Shown: positions 5,233 to 5,233 of the stretch, piece by piece
Layout: each line of letters opens with the position of its first letter
Numbering within the stretch: position 1 is the stretch's first letter
NCBI GenBank assembly: GCA_013329495.1
Contig: DUKC01000135.1
Location: 6,849 to 12,081, forward strand
DNA length: 5,233 bases
DNA from: Thermoplasmata archaeon
GTDB lineage: Archaea > Thermoplasmatota > E2 > UBA9212
Direction: 5' to 3'
Notes under the pieces: model-generated
What the model saw: the letters and a program-made list of their open reading frames with translations, nothing else
Told to the model about the DNA's origin: nothing
Database searches by the model: none
Translations under genes and position numbers: made by a program

Positions 5233-5233
5233 A

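Overview
The window looks archaeal. It encodes an archaeal Hef-type (FANCM-like) SF2 helicase, a short XPF/ERCC4-type nuclease with a helix-hairpin-helix tail, and an archaeal-style ATP-NAD/AcoX kinase (COG3199 type). Upstream of the genes are archaeal TATA elements. Two of them lie about 29-30 nt from a start codon, as expected for leaderless transcripts, whereas one gene has a perfect Shine-Dalgarno sequence. I cannot assign a lineage from sequence alone. The split of helicase and nuclease differs from the fused Hef of many Euryarchaeota.

Layout, left to right: a short gene-poor edge with one doubtful 33-codon ORF (minus, 16-117); the Hef-like helicase (minus, 150-1745, TTG start); a 309-bp spacer with no convincing gene (1746-2054); the ATP-NAD kinase-family protein (minus, 2055-3194); a 141-bp divergent promoter region (3195-3335); the ERCC4 nuclease (plus, 3336-4007); an 86-bp convergent gap with an inverted repeat (4008-4093); a two-HTH DNA-binding protein (minus, 4094-4798, TTG start with GGAGGT); a 212-bp regulatory spacer; and the C-terminal 73 codons of a second copy of that DNA-binding protein, running off the right edge (minus, 5011-5232).

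The helicase (531 aa) and nuclease (223 aa) together contain the parts of one fused Hef, with a combined length close to a typical fused protein. Here they are separate genes on opposite strands, about 1.6 kb apart with the kinase between them. The helicase ends in a peptide resembling a PCNA-binding box, while the nuclease has no such tail. They may act together at stalled or branched replication forks, but this is inference. The kinase is probably metabolic and has no obvious link to repair. The tandem HTH proteins look like a lineage-specific family of transcription regulators. The complete one has a 7-bp perfect inverted repeat placed around its predicted transcription start, which suggests autoregulation.
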